From positions 1-50,147 of the forward strand of contig JAJNBE010000007.1 of the NCBI GenBank assembly GCA_021155915.1: DNA of 50,147 nucleotides, in the 5' to 3' direction. Shown here in pieces: positions 9,901-19,371 of this stretch; the stretch's first letter is position 1, and each line of letters opens with the position of its first letter. The DNA comes from Solimicrobium sp. GTDB taxonomy: Bacteria > Pseudomonadota > Gammaproteobacteria > Burkholderiales > Burkholderiaceae_D. Both the position numbers and the translations under genes were made by a program. Under the pieces are notes generated by a model. The model made no database searches. It had not been told where the DNA came from and saw nothing but the letters and a program-made list of their open reading frames with translations.

Positions 9901-12900
9901 GTTACCGACCACTTTTTTTCCTTGGGTGGACATTCCTTGCTGGCCGCGCAAATGCTGATTGCAGCCGCTAAAATGCTTACGGTTCAACTGTCACTTAGCG
10001 ATATCATGCGCTATCCGACGATACGTGAATTAGCTGCGTATATCTCGTCCGGTGGGTCGCGATCAACCGGGCCTATTTCCGTACCGTTATCTGCAAATAC
10101 GCATCGCTTTCCTCTTTCGCTTGAGCAGCGCCATTTGTATTTTATTGATCAGTATCACGAGGCGACAGGAAATAGTCTCAATCTGAGTGTTATCCAAAGA
10201 TTAAGTGGTCCGCTCAACGTTGATTGTTTGGGAGGCGCTTTACAGACACTGTTGACACGTCACGAATTGCTCAATGTACATATGGCCGAGGATGCAGGCC
10301 AATTAGAACAACATTATTCCCCGCTGGCATTGCCACCGTTAGTGCCAGTGCAAGTCAGCCGTGAAAAATTAGGAGCTCTCTTACGACGAGAGGTGACGAC
10401 AAATTTTGATTTGCGCCAAGCGCCGCTATACCGTATTAAGCTCCTGCAATTGGCGGATCAGGAATTTATTCTGATTTTTGTGCTACCTCATATTATCGCG
10501 GATGGCTGGTCGCTCGATTTGCTGAACCGTGAACTATCAATAATTTATGGCGCTTTAAAGCAAGGATTGTTGCCTCAGTTGTCGCCGCTCAACCAGCGCT
10601 ATAGTGACATGGTGGTTTGGCAAACTAATTGGTTCGCCTCGAAGGATTTCAACCATTCGGTCGATTTTTGGCGTCATCGTTTAGAGGGTTATGGGGGTCT
10701 GCACCTGCCGTCCGACTTTCCGCCAGTGCGCGAGCGCAGTTTTAGCGGTGCTCACCGAGAGTTTACGCTATCGAAAGAACTGACGCTACGTCTTAAATCG
10801 TACGCTGCTGGCCTTAAGGTGTCGTTGTTCAGTTGCCTGTACTGTTTGTTTGCCTTGCAATTAAGGCGGTATTTCGATCAAAAAGACCTGGTCATCTGTG
10901 TCCCTGCTGCCAACCGGCGCTTGGGCAATGAAGGGGTGGTGGGATTATTCACTAGCATGCTGCCGTTGCGTCTTACAATTGATGACGACACAGATTTTGC
11001 TACGATGGTTCAGGCTTTTAGCCACGATAGCCAGGAAGCGCTTGCTCATCAAGGAGTGCCCCTTGAGTCAATTCAGATACGACAGAATGGTTACGATGGT
11101 CCGCACGATTTTTTACAAGTGGTGTTTGCGTTCCAAAATGCTAATCATAGTTACACACTTGACCTTGACGGTATTGTAAGCGAATTCGTTTCTGTGGAAG
11201 ACGGGGTCACAAAATACGATTTATTCTTGAGTATGCGCGAGGCAGATGGACTTTTGCTAGCTAACATTGAATACGCGAGCGAATTCTTTCATGCAGAACG
11301 TATCGGACGCATGGGTGATCATTTTATTGCTCTGGCTGAACAAATACTGTTGGACGCAACGACGGTGGTTGGCGACCTTAATATCGTTTGTGGTACAGAG
11401 CTGGCTCAGTTGATGCCATCGGCCAAGGCTGCTCCAACCGATGATGATGACCTGATTAGCTGGTTCGGTCGGGCTGCCCGCTCTGTCCCGCTAGCGGTGG
11501 CATTGCAAGATGGCGCGCAAATTATGAGCTACATTGAATTAGACACGGCATCAAACAGACTGGCCCGACGTCTACGCATGCAGTATCGCCAAACACTGGG
11601 CGGCGAATTAAAGGCAGATACCCTAATCGGTCTGTGCGTCGAACCTGGCATTCCGATGCTGGTTGCTATCCTTGCTATTCTTAAAGCGGGTGGTGCCTAT
11701 GTTCCTCTAGATCCGCATTATCCTGCACAACGCTTGCAATATATGCTTGTTGATAGCGGCATCTGCTTGCTGATATCTAGTAGCGCCTGCCTACAGCATA
11801 GTTCCTTTATAGAAGCGTTACCAGCAGGGCGTTGCGTTCTACTAGACAAGGATGAGGAGGTAGACACCAGCACCGAGAGGTTACCTGTGCTCTGCCCTGA
11901 CCAATTGGCCTACGTTATTTACACTTCCGGTTCGACTGGCAATCCGAAGGGAACCATGGTAAGTCATCGGAATGTGGTCCGGTTGTTTCAGACTAGTACG
12001 CATCTGTTCTCATTTTCTCAGCAGGACGTCTGGTGCTTGTTTCACTCTTATGCTTTTGATTTTTCGGTGTGGGAAATTTGGGGTGCGCTGTTATATGGAG
12101 CGCGGCTAAATATTGTTCCCTATTACATCAGCCGGGATCCAGAACAGTTCCGCGCATTTTTGGTGCAACAAGAAGTGACGATATTAAATCAAACTCCAAC
12201 GGCTTTCTCTCAATTGCTCAACGAAGAAGTACGTCATAATGATTGTCTATCGCTGCGCTATGTAATTTTTGGTGGTGAGTCGCTTCAGCTAGCGACCCTG
12301 AAACCTTGGTACCGCAAGTACGCTAACGCGACGCGCCTGATCAACATGTATGGTATCACTGAGGCCACGGTGCATGTAACCTTCAGAGAGTTGACGTCGG
12401 CTGATGTCGACATGCATTACTGTAATAACATCGGAAAGCCTTTGCCTGATTTTAAGGCATTGGTGCTGGATAGTCGCCGACGACTGTGCCCAATTGGGGT
12501 GGGCGGTGAATTGTATTTGGGAGGACCCGGTTTAACGCGTGGATATCTGAAACAACCTTTGTTAACCAGACGTTCTTTTATCGTCGATGACCGGCTATTC
12601 GATGGAGAACGTCTGTATAAGACCGGCGATTTGGCAAAATGGTTACCTGACGGCCATCTGGAATATCTAGGACGTAACGACCACCAAGTCAAGGTGCGCG
12701 GTTTCCGTATTGAGCTGGGTGAACTTCAGTCAACCTTAATGACTTTTCCTCAGGTAAGCAATGCGTTGGCGTTGCAGGATTCGGAGCGCGGCGCAATCCT
12801 GCTTTATTATGTATCTGAACAGGTGTTAGATACTGACGTGTTGTACCAGCACTTGAAGCAGACGTTGCCAGATTTCATGCTGCCACAACGGCTAATACAT

Positions 12901-15900
12901 CTGCAAGCACTACCACTTACTAGCAACGGCAAAATCGATCGGATTGCTTTGGGAACGCTAACCCCGGTAACTTCCTCTGCAATGCCGCCGCTATTAACTC
13001 CTTTAAACGCACAAGAATGCTTACTCGCCAAAATTTGGCAACGAGTTTTGTCGCGACCTATACACAACATACATGCTAATTTTTTTACTGTCGGCGGCGA
13101 TTCCCTGCGCGTACTTGAAGTGATGCGGCAGTTACGGCAAGCCGGCTATAGTTTTACGCCTCGCGAGTTATTTAATAATCCGACCATCTCGCAACTGGCC
13201 AAAATTTTGCGTCCAATCGAGCCGGCTCCGCTACGCCATTTGGTTATGCCATTCAGTTTGATAAGTAGCAAACAGCGGGCAATTTATCAGATGCCGGAAG
13301 ATGAAGACATTTATCCGCTCACGGCCTTGCAGGAAGGCATGTTATTTCATTCCGAATTGACGGCCGAGGTTTCAACTTATCTGGACATTATCTCTTGCCG
13401 CGTCACGGGCGTATTTCGTTTAGTCGATTTTCAAAATGTGTTAAAGGATTTGATGCGCATTCATCACGTGTTACGCACAGTGTTTGTCCGTAACAAGGAT
13501 GGTTCGTGGCAAAAACTTAGGCATATAGTAAAGACGCCGTTGACAGTATATGATCTGACCAGGCTCGCCTCCGACGCGCAGGAACAATCCTTGGTTCAAT
13601 TTTTCTCGTCTGAGCGCGGCCTTCATTTCATGCCAGGCGACTTACCCCTGTGGCGATTAAGCGTACATCTTCTGAATGGCGGCTTTCACCTGACACTGAC
13701 GTGTCATCATGCAATTCTAGATGGCTGGAGTGTCGCTGTTTTCCTGACACAACTGCTGAAACAGTACGACCATACATTTGACAACACAGCCTCGGTACTG
13801 GTGGCCCGCAGCCTCGCTTTCCGTGATTATGTCGGCGAGGAAATTGTGCTGCGTCAGGATCAGGAAGTTCGACGTTATTGGCAAGAGACGTGGCAGCACT
13901 TCGAGCCCACGCTGATTGCACCGGGAAGAGGATCTAACCATTCTGGCTCGCTTGCTCGTCATTCGGTTCAACTCAGCGGTGAATTGCGTGAAGCCCTGAA
14001 TGAAATGGTGCTGGAGGACGGAGTGGCGCTAGATAGCATATTACTGGCGGCACATATATTTGCAATCAGTCGTTATACCGGGCGGCGACGCGTGGCTACA
14101 GGCTGGGCAACCAATGGTCGTCTGGACGATGATGAAAACAATGAAATGCTTGGACTGTTCTTGAACAGCACGCCTTTTTGCATTTCAATTGATCGCGATC
14201 AGTCCCCATGGGAATTTCTGCAGCGCTTAATTTTACATAAGGCTAATCTCCAGCCCTTCCGTAGTTTTCCTTTGCGAGACATTCAACAAAATGCCGGCCG
14301 CGGAGTGCTGTTTGACACACTGTTCAACTTTGTCAACTTTCACATATTTGAGCAGCTGCGTGGGCTTCGTCATTTGCAGGTACATGAAGGTTACTGTTAT
14401 GAAGAAACCAATTTTGCGCTAGTGTGCCAGACGGGTATCAATCCGAGTAATGGTAATCTTGAAGTGGAAATGATCTATCAAAAGAAGTTTCTCGACAGGG
14501 AGAAAATTGTTACTTTGGACTTGTTTTTCCAAGAAGCATTGCATGACCTCAGCAGTCGAAAAGCAGGCGAAGCTGAGCGCCAAAATAGCGCAGCAGTGGC
14601 GGCACTGCTGCCACCACGAGAATGGGCCGGCGGTATCGGAAAAGATCTGGGCCAAACTGGCATCGCAGAACGGGTTAGTGCAATAGCGTTGCTCCATCCA
14701 GACCGTGTGGCAATTCGAGAGGGGAGCACAAGCTTAAGCTATAGCATGTTAGAAGACTGGGCCACTGCATTAGCGTGTCAAATGCGGGATCAGTGCGGTG
14801 AAGAACTAACAGGTAAGCGGATTGGGTTATTCTCATCTCGTCGAATATCGACAATTGTTAGCATGCTGGCTATCCTAAAGGCGGGCGCAGCCTATGTACC
14901 ACTCGACGAAAACTATCCCCGTATCCGCTTAGAACAGCTGATACAGGATGCTGACCTGACTTGTATAGTCGGCTGTCCGAAAACCCTGGCAATGCATGAA
15001 TGGATACCAGCCATGCAAGCCTTCTTTTTACCTTTACATCCCACCCTCGGCGTAGCCTCCGCCAATCTGGCTCCCCTTATTCCTAAAGGCGACGGAGTCG
15101 CTTACGTTATGTACACTTCAGGCTCCAGTGGAACACCAAAAGGGGTGATGATTGAACAAGCGGCTATCATACGTCTCGTGGTCGATACCGACTATATTTG
15201 TATACAGCCCCAACATGTGGTGGCACAAGCAGCAAGTTTGAGTTTTGATGCTGCTACGCTCGAGGTATGGGGAGCTCTCCTGAACGGCGCAACCTTAGTT
15301 CTCGCGCCCTCTGCGAGCTTACTCGACAGTCGAATTTTTGAAAATTTTCTGCATCAAGAGCAGGTCGATATTCTCTGGCTGACTGCGCGTCTGTTTGACC
15401 GTCACGTTAATTCTGGCCATGCAGCGATGTTTCGGAATCTGAGCTATTTATTAGTGGGCGGCGATGCGTTAAATCTTACCACTATTGCTCAGGTTTTGCA
15501 CTGTCCTGAGGGCCGTCCGCGCCATCTGCTCAATGGATACGGTCCCACCGAAAATACCACCTTTACCTGTGTTCATGAGGTCAATGAGATTTCTTTGCAA
15601 GGAGAGAGTATCCCTATCGGCAGGCCCATCTCCCGCACACAAGTCTTTGTACTTGATGAACTGTGTCGTCAGGTGCCAATTGGTCATGCCGGTGAGCTAT
15701 GTACCTCTGGAACCGGGCTGGCGCGAGGTTATTTAAATTCTGGCGATAATGATGCGGCATTTGTTGAACTTGAACTGGCTGATGCAGATAGCGTAAAACG
15801 GCGTCGACGCCTTTACCGTACCGGTGACGCAGTACGTTGGTTGCCGTCAGGTGAGTTAACTTTTCTTGGTAGGATGGACCGGACTCTTAAAGTTAACGGC

Positions 15901-16524
15901 TATCGAGTTGACTTGAACGAGATCGAAACTGCTGCATTAGCCTGCCCTAATGTGACCCAGTGTGCGGCTACAGTTTGCGGAAATGAACGGCGTCAGCTGA
16001 TTTTGTACTTCAGCAGTGGCCAGGCCCAGTGTACTGCCGAGGAATTACGCATCGCGCTCAAATGCCGATTGCCGAGTTTTATGGTTCCCACGCACATTAT
16101 TAGTCTGGCCGCTTTGCCGTTAAACCAAAACGGTAAAATTGATATAACGCAGTTGCCGCCTTTGTCCAATTTCAATACGGATAATCCACAGCCGGTTTTC
16201 ATCAGCAATACGCAGCGGCGCTTGCATGCAATTTGGAGTGATTTACTACCAATACCCGTGATCAGCGTGCAAAACAGTTTCTTCGAACAGGGCGGCGACT
16301 CACTATTGGCGATGCAACTGCAGCACCAGATCAATCATCATTTTCAATCCGACATCGCCGTAGTTGACGTATTTCGTTATCCGACTATTGAGACTATGGC
16401 CCGTCATCTCGACGGCGCATCCGAGATAAATGGGAAAGCGGACCCCAATGATTTGTTGCGTGCCCAGCGTCTAAGAGCCCAGCACACCCACCTCCGATCA
16501 CGCTCGAATACTTATGAAGGATGA
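6952..16524 (+). CDS. Three-module non-ribosomal peptide synthetase, C-A-T-C-A-T-C-A-T
   Basis: 3190 residues, GGAG nine bases before ATG 6952. Module 1: C (HHIITDA, H132-H133), A with YTSGSTGKPKG ~603 and NGKIDR ~939, T with GGHSL (S995). Module 2: C (PHIIADG, first His replaced by Pro, catalytic H1180 and D1184 kept), A with YTSGSTG ~1657, T GGDSL (S2051). Module 3: C (HHAILDG, H2252-H2253-D2257), A ~2721, T GGDSL (S3117). Ten-residue specificity codes read by eye: A1 D-I-L-Q-L-G-V-I-W-K (one change from the Gly code), A2 D-F-W-N-I-G-M-V-H-K (exact Thr code), A3 D-A-L-W-L-G-G-T-F-K (Val-like). No epimerase or thioesterase. It begins with a C domain, so the first residue may be N-acylated, or there may be an upstream donor elsewhere. 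The PKS follows after four bases. Confidence 0.96.
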   Translation: MLKRLANRFQKRFYLEWVLNQSGQIYNTPLIYQVEGVLDEVALQATLEYFVNCYDSGCRSTFYEDGGQLCQVIADHVDVELVVRDLSSISRVDAAAIERELDYSFNLANGLLFRFSVLKSLGHPSVVVLNFHHIITDAISAKHFVRVLQKCYQHFSADVPLLLPALGRREVVDDTLKLERQNQEDIAYWCEQLTNRSLHVDLPRQIQSRGASTLGASHFFDFDLDLTTSLRQFCRDHACTPFIAIAALCGIVLSKYTGKRELVLNYPVDARPAGAREMIGCFINNFPLVFEFQRYDLLSDLVADIKLQRKEAKRHSNFGLTEVVQKLRLGALSEENLFNVTVVEAYFDDSPLDMGNCHWQPLQLQRKHVVGDLVFAYQPGDQHFRFRIDYRLDSFAPSFIVMLGESLSWAAKTLLGNADRRIANDVVMYPAMRDRLQTFAQGASKAVAYQEGLVALFCRLAERNPRTTALCYRDKTWSYHEVLLGATAIAACLHNHFDSRAVEGERLVGVYLGDKSLAVLSILAVLGSGCAYIPIDPNMPSVRVQELVSESGVTVLLTDRKLGVSFNGATPSLLYVDELRHITPAISIRLQAAAAATLAYVIYTSGSTGKPKGVMVDHGNLVNLVTNFIAELAIDHSHRIVGATGVGFDIFGLELFAALCTGASLLLLDQELEDVASLIAVLDRYQPTLLQGTPSFWSLLSMAGWQPQQSDRPRDLVALCGGEAMSQSLAGYLLKIAARVYQVYGPTETTIWSSRQLLHDDSQYAVIGHPIGDTRIYVLDETQALLPQCAHGELYIGGKGVTRGYYRQPALSAERFLSLQPYGSDSESEKLYRTGDRGYWNERGELVYVGRFDFQIKIRGHRVELGEIEHWLNQQVGISQTVVQANGIADLISLDAYVVMEHGVVPNCDAWRAALRERLPSYMIPRSFIVLDSLPKTLNGKIDRQALPDPNPHPSSPSVAPEGMIEQQLALIWQQVLQLDQVGVTDHFFSLGGHSLLAAQMLIAAAKMLTVQLSLSDIMRYPTIRELAAYISSGGSRSTGPISVPLSANTHRFPLSLEQRHLYFIDQYHEATGNSLNLSVIQRLSGPLNVDCLGGALQTLLTRHELLNVHMAEDAGQLEQHYSPLALPPLVPVQVSREKLGALLRREVTTNFDLRQAPLYRIKLLQLADQEFILIFVLPHIIADGWSLDLLNRELSIIYGALKQGLLPQLSPLNQRYSDMVVWQTNWFASKDFNHSVDFWRHRLEGYGGLHLPSDFPPVRERSFSGAHREFTLSKELTLRLKSYAAGLKVSLFSCLYCLFALQLRRYFDQKDLVICVPAANRRLGNEGVVGLFTSMLPLRLTIDDDTDFATMVQAFSHDSQEALAHQGVPLESIQIRQNGYDGPHDFLQVVFAFQNANHSYTLDLDGIVSEFVSVEDGVTKYDLFLSMREADGLLLANIEYASEFFHAERIGRMGDHFIALAEQILLDATTVVGDLNIVCGTELAQLMPSAKAAPTDDDDLISWFGRAARSVPLAVALQDGAQIMSYIELDTASNRLARRLRMQYRQTLGGELKADTLIGLCVEPGIPMLVAILAILKAGGAYVPLDPHYPAQRLQYMLVDSGICLLISSSACLQHSSFIEALPAGRCVLLDKDEEVDTSTERLPVLCPDQLAYVIYTSGSTGNPKGTMVSHRNVVRLFQTSTHLFSFSQQDVWCLFHSYAFDFSVWEIWGALLYGARLNIVPYYISRDPEQFRAFLVQQEVTILNQTPTAFSQLLNEEVRHNDCLSLRYVIFGGESLQLATLKPWYRKYANATRLINMYGITEATVHVTFRELTSADVDMHYCNNIGKPLPDFKALVLDSRRRLCPIGVGGELYLGGPGLTRGYLKQPLLTRRSFIVDDRLFDGERLYKTGDLAKWLPDGHLEYLGRNDHQVKVRGFRIELGELQSTLMTFPQVSNALALQDSERGAILLYYVSEQVLDTDVLYQHLKQTLPDFMLPQRLIHLQALPLTSNGKIDRIALGTLTPVTSSAMPPLLTPLNAQECLLAKIWQRVLSRPIHNIHANFFTVGGDSLRVLEVMRQLRQAGYSFTPRELFNNPTISQLAKILRPIEPAPLRHLVMPFSLISSKQRAIYQMPEDEDIYPLTALQEGMLFHSELTAEVSTYLDIISCRVTGVFRLVDFQNVLKDLMRIHHVLRTVFVRNKDGSWQKLRHIVKTPLTVYDLTRLASDAQEQSLVQFFSSERGLHFMPGDLPLWRLSVHLLNGGFHLTLTCHHAILDGWSVAVFLTQLLKQYDHTFDNTASVLVARSLAFRDYVGEEIVLRQDQEVRRYWQETWQHFEPTLIAPGRGSNHSGSLARHSVQLSGELREALNEMVLEDGVALDSILLAAHIFAISRYTGRRRVATGWATNGRLDDDENNEMLGLFLNSTPFCISIDRDQSPWEFLQRLILHKANLQPFRSFPLRDIQQNAGRGVLFDTLFNFVNFHIFEQLRGLRHLQVHEGYCYEETNFALVCQTGINPSNGNLEVEMIYQKKFLDREKIVTLDLFFQEALHDLSSRKAGEAERQNSAAVAALLPPREWAGGIGKDLGQTGIAERVSAIALLHPDRVAIREGSTSLSYSMLEDWATALACQMRDQCGEELTGKRIGLFSSRRISTIVSMLAILKAGAAYVPLDENYPRIRLEQLIQDADLTCIVGCPKTLAMHEWIPAMQAFFLPLHPTLGVASANLAPLIPKGDGVAYVMYTSGSSGTPKGVMIEQAAIIRLVVDTDYICIQPQHVVAQAASLSFDAATLEVWGALLNGATLVLAPSASLLDSRIFENFLHQEQVDILWLTARLFDRHVNSGHAAMFRNLSYLLVGGDALNLTTIAQVLHCPEGRPRHLLNGYGPTENTTFTCVHEVNEISLQGESIPIGRPISRTQVFVLDELCRQVPIGHAGELCTSGTGLARGYLNSGDNDAAFVELELADADSVKRRRRLYRTGDAVRWLPSGELTFLGRMDRTLKVNGYRVDLNEIETAALACPNVTQCAATVCGNERRQLILYFSSGQAQCTAEELRIALKCRLPSFMVPTHIISLAALPLNQNGKIDITQLPPLSNFNTDNPQPVFISNTQRRLHAIWSDLLPIPVISVQNSFFEQGGDSLLAMQLQHQINHHFQSDIAVVDVFRYPTIETMARHLDGASEINGKADPNDLLRAQRLRAQHTHLRSRSNTYEG

Positions 16525-16528
16525 GACT

Positions 16529-19282
16529 ATGAACGAACCAATCGAAAACGCCATTGCCATTATCGGCATGTCTTGCAAGCTGCCCCGGGCGGAGACGCCG
16601 GAACAGTTTTGGCAGGCCTTAGCAAATGGTGTCGAAGCGGTAACTTTCTTCAGTGACGATGAATTACTAGCCAGGGGAATTTCGGCAAAACAGCTTGCGG
16701 ACCCCAACTACGTCAAGGCAGCAGTTCAATTACCTGGCCGAAAATTATTTGACGCCAGTTTTTTCGGTATTTCGCCGCGAGAAGCAAGCTTTATGGATCC
16801 GCAGCAGCGTCTACTACTCGAGGGAGCATATCGGGCGCTGGAACACGGCGGCTATGCACCTGAACAAAATCAATTAGAAACAGGGGTGTTTGTCGGAGCC
16901 GATCCCAGTAGCTATTTCTTGCAGAATATCTTGCCCAATTCCCAGGTCATCAGCAGTACCGATCAGCTACAATTAATTTACACCAACAGTTCGATAGCGA
17001 CCCAGATTTCTTACCATCTCAATCTGAAGGGACCCAGTCTGGAAGTTCATACTGCCTGTTCAACTTCGCTGGTTGCTATTCATTTAGCCTGTCGTAGTTT
17101 GCTGATGTATGAATGTGACATGGCATTGGCCGGTGGCGCCTCAGTGCAAGCCGCCGAACCAGCGGGCTATGTCTATCGACCTGATAGCATTTTGTCACCT
17201 GATGGTCATTGTCGTGCTTTCGACGAGTCCGCAGCAGGAACAGTACCGGGACAGGGAGTTGCTCTGGTGCTGCTTAAACGTTACGAAGATGCGGTCAAGG
17301 ATGGAGATACCATTTATTCATTGATCCGAGGTTCAGCTATTAATAATGACGGTGCCAGCAAGGTAGGCTACACAGCGCCTGGAGTAGATGGCCAGATCGC
17401 CGTTTTAAAGCGCGCTCTGGCCATGGCGGCATTACGCCCTGAACAGATTAGCTATATTGAATGTCATGGAACCGGCACTTCGTTGGGCGACCCCATTGAA
17501 TTAACCGCGCTGGCTGAAGTATACGGCCAACAACCCGGCGCCCATACGCCGTGCTACCTTGGTTCGCTGAAAACCAATTTCGGTCATCTGAACTCCGCAG
17601 CTGGCGTAGCTGGCTTGATCAAAACGGTGTTGGCCTTACGCCACAGACAAATTCCGCCCTCACTGAACTTCACTCGCTTAACAACGAAGATCAATCTAAA
17701 TGCCAGCAGGCTGGCCATTAATACCACCCTCCGCAATTGGGACTGCGAAGCTGAACCGTTGCGTGCTGCAGTGAGTTCATTTGGTATTGGGGGCACCAAT
17801 GCACACTTATTGCTGGAAGAGTTCAAGATGGCAAGAACGGCTATAAAAGTCCCTACCAAAGTAGTACCTACAGTGCCCTTACAGCAAGCCAGACTGTTAA
17901 CATTGTCCGCAAAGACCCCGGTAGCTCTCGAGCAGAAGCGGCGTGATTTTGCCGAATTCCTGCAATCGTGTTCGGAACATGAATTTGATGATGCGTGTTA
18001 TACCGCAAATATTGGTCGTAGCGCTTTTATGTATCGTTATGCATTCGTGGCAGGGGATCGGAAAGCGAGTCTTCAACAGTTGCTTAGCCCAATAGATATG
18101 CCAACAATGGTCATGTCGAATCCGGGGGTAGTCTTCGTTTTAAATGGCACGGGCGAATCACTGTTTGATCTAGGCCGTTCTTCATATCAGACTCTGCCCT
18201 ATTTTCGCCAGACGTTGACTGACGAGGCCGGAGGCACTTTGGTTGCAATACTGTTGGGTAATATTTTAATGAATACGGAGGATCGTCAGGTATTGGCATT
18301 TGCGATTTTATATTCGCTGGCATCATGCTGGATCTATTGGGGTGTACGACCTGTCTTAATGGTCGGAGACGAAATTGGAGAATATGCGGCGGCTTGTCTT
18401 TCCGGTGTGCTCGGGTTCGACCATGCTGTGCGTTTGATTCGAAGTACGTCTCAATTACATGCGCAAACAATAACTGGGACCGGGGAGCCAACTTTCTTCG
18501 CGGACGCAAGCGAGTCAGCGATTTTTAGTGCCCCGAGATTGCCTTACACTTCTAGCTTGACCGGACTAATTGTCGATCCGCTAGCGTTATCTCAGCCTGA
18601 ATACTGGCACCAGCCGCGCAGACAAAATGTTTTTATTTCAGCCGTGAGCGAGGCGGCCCGCAAGCCCGAATGGCAACTCCTATGCGTTGCAGGTCCCCTT
18701 GAGACAGTATTGCCCACAGATCAGCAGAGCCGCTGCATTGGCGTCACACTGAATAATAGCGACCAAAGCTATATCTTATCGCTGGCCGCGCAATTGTGGC
18801 AAAGCGGAGTCGGATTAGATTGGAAGGCTTTCTATGCAGAGCCACGGCAACGTATTCCTATTCCGACTTATCCTTTCGATTCGCAGCCCCATTGGGTTGA
18901 TATACCTGTCGCGCCGCAAGCGGTGATTTCCCAAATAAGTACAAGCGCAGTAAGTGACAGTATCGCTAATGACCCATTTCATAACGCAGTTCAGATGCAG
19001 CCCGGGTTGGTTAACGGCTATGTCGCGCCTCAAACCGAAGTGGAGCATGAGATTGCAGGCATTTGGTCGCAACTTTTAGGTATCGAAAAAATCGGCGTGA
19101 CTGATAACTTTTTTGATCTGGGCGGCCATTCGCTTTTAGCCACTCAAATTAATGCCAGGATTAACGCGCGCTTTGATATCCCGCTGACGCTGGAAAATTT
19201 TTTCGATATGCCGACCATCAAAGGGACAGTCGAGCTGCTACTGCGAAAACAGCTGGCTGAACAGCAGGATAATGCCGTTTAG
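16529..19282 (+). CDS. Type I polyketide synthase module, KS-AT(degenerate)-ACP
   Basis: 917 residues from ATG 16529, which has AAGGA seven bases upstream; an earlier ATG (16514) overlaps the NRPS stop. KS is complete: C177 (HTACSTS), H313 (ECHGTGTSLGDP), H353 (NFGHLNSAAG). The following ~400 residues align with an acyltransferase (VFVLNGTGESLFDLG, WIYWGVRPVLM, EYAAACLSGVL, YWHQPRRQNVF), but the GHSLGE active-site motif is GDEIGE: catalytic Ser is Glu615 and its neighbour His is Asp, and the C-terminal half is shortened. The ACP has GGHSLL (S868). There are no KR, DH or ER domains, so a beta-keto C2 unit is expected. The ACP must be charged by another AT, since none is in the window. Placement between NRPS genes suggests it extends the third aminoacyl residue before Dap is added. 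Confidence 0.95.
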   Translation: MNEPIENAIAIIGMSCKLPRAETPEQFWQALANGVEAVTFFSDDELLARGISAKQLADPNYVKAAVQLPGRKLFDASFFGISPREASFMDPQQRLLLEGAYRALEHGGYAPEQNQLETGVFVGADPSSYFLQNILPNSQVISSTDQLQLIYTNSSIATQISYHLNLKGPSLEVHTACSTSLVAIHLACRSLLMYECDMALAGGASVQAAEPAGYVYRPDSILSPDGHCRAFDESAAGTVPGQGVALVLLKRYEDAVKDGDTIYSLIRGSAINNDGASKVGYTAPGVDGQIAVLKRALAMAALRPEQISYIECHGTGTSLGDPIELTALAEVYGQQPGAHTPCYLGSLKTNFGHLNSAAGVAGLIKTVLALRHRQIPPSLNFTRLTTKINLNASRLAINTTLRNWDCEAEPLRAAVSSFGIGGTNAHLLLEEFKMARTAIKVPTKVVPTVPLQQARLLTLSAKTPVALEQKRRDFAEFLQSCSEHEFDDACYTANIGRSAFMYRYAFVAGDRKASLQQLLSPIDMPTMVMSNPGVVFVLNGTGESLFDLGRSSYQTLPYFRQTLTDEAGGTLVAILLGNILMNTEDRQVLAFAILYSLASCWIYWGVRPVLMVGDEIGEYAAACLSGVLGFDHAVRLIRSTSQLHAQTITGTGEPTFFADASESAIFSAPRLPYTSSLTGLIVDPLALSQPEYWHQPRRQNVFISAVSEAARKPEWQLLCVAGPLETVLPTDQQSRCIGVTLNNSDQSYILSLAAQLWQSGVGLDWKAFYAEPRQRIPIPTYPFDSQPHWVDIPVAPQAVISQISTSAVSDSIANDPFHNAVQMQPGLVNGYVAPQTEVEHEIAGIWSQLLGIEKIGVTDNFFDLGGHSLLATQINARINARFDIPLTLENFFDMPTIKGTVELLLRKQLAEQQDNAV

Positions 19283-19371
19283 CAAAGGATAGGCCCGCCC
19301 GATAATATTGCTTAAGTGCAAAGAAAAGTTAGCGCGTTGCGCTTAAGACTAACTCCCATTGAAGAGACTGT

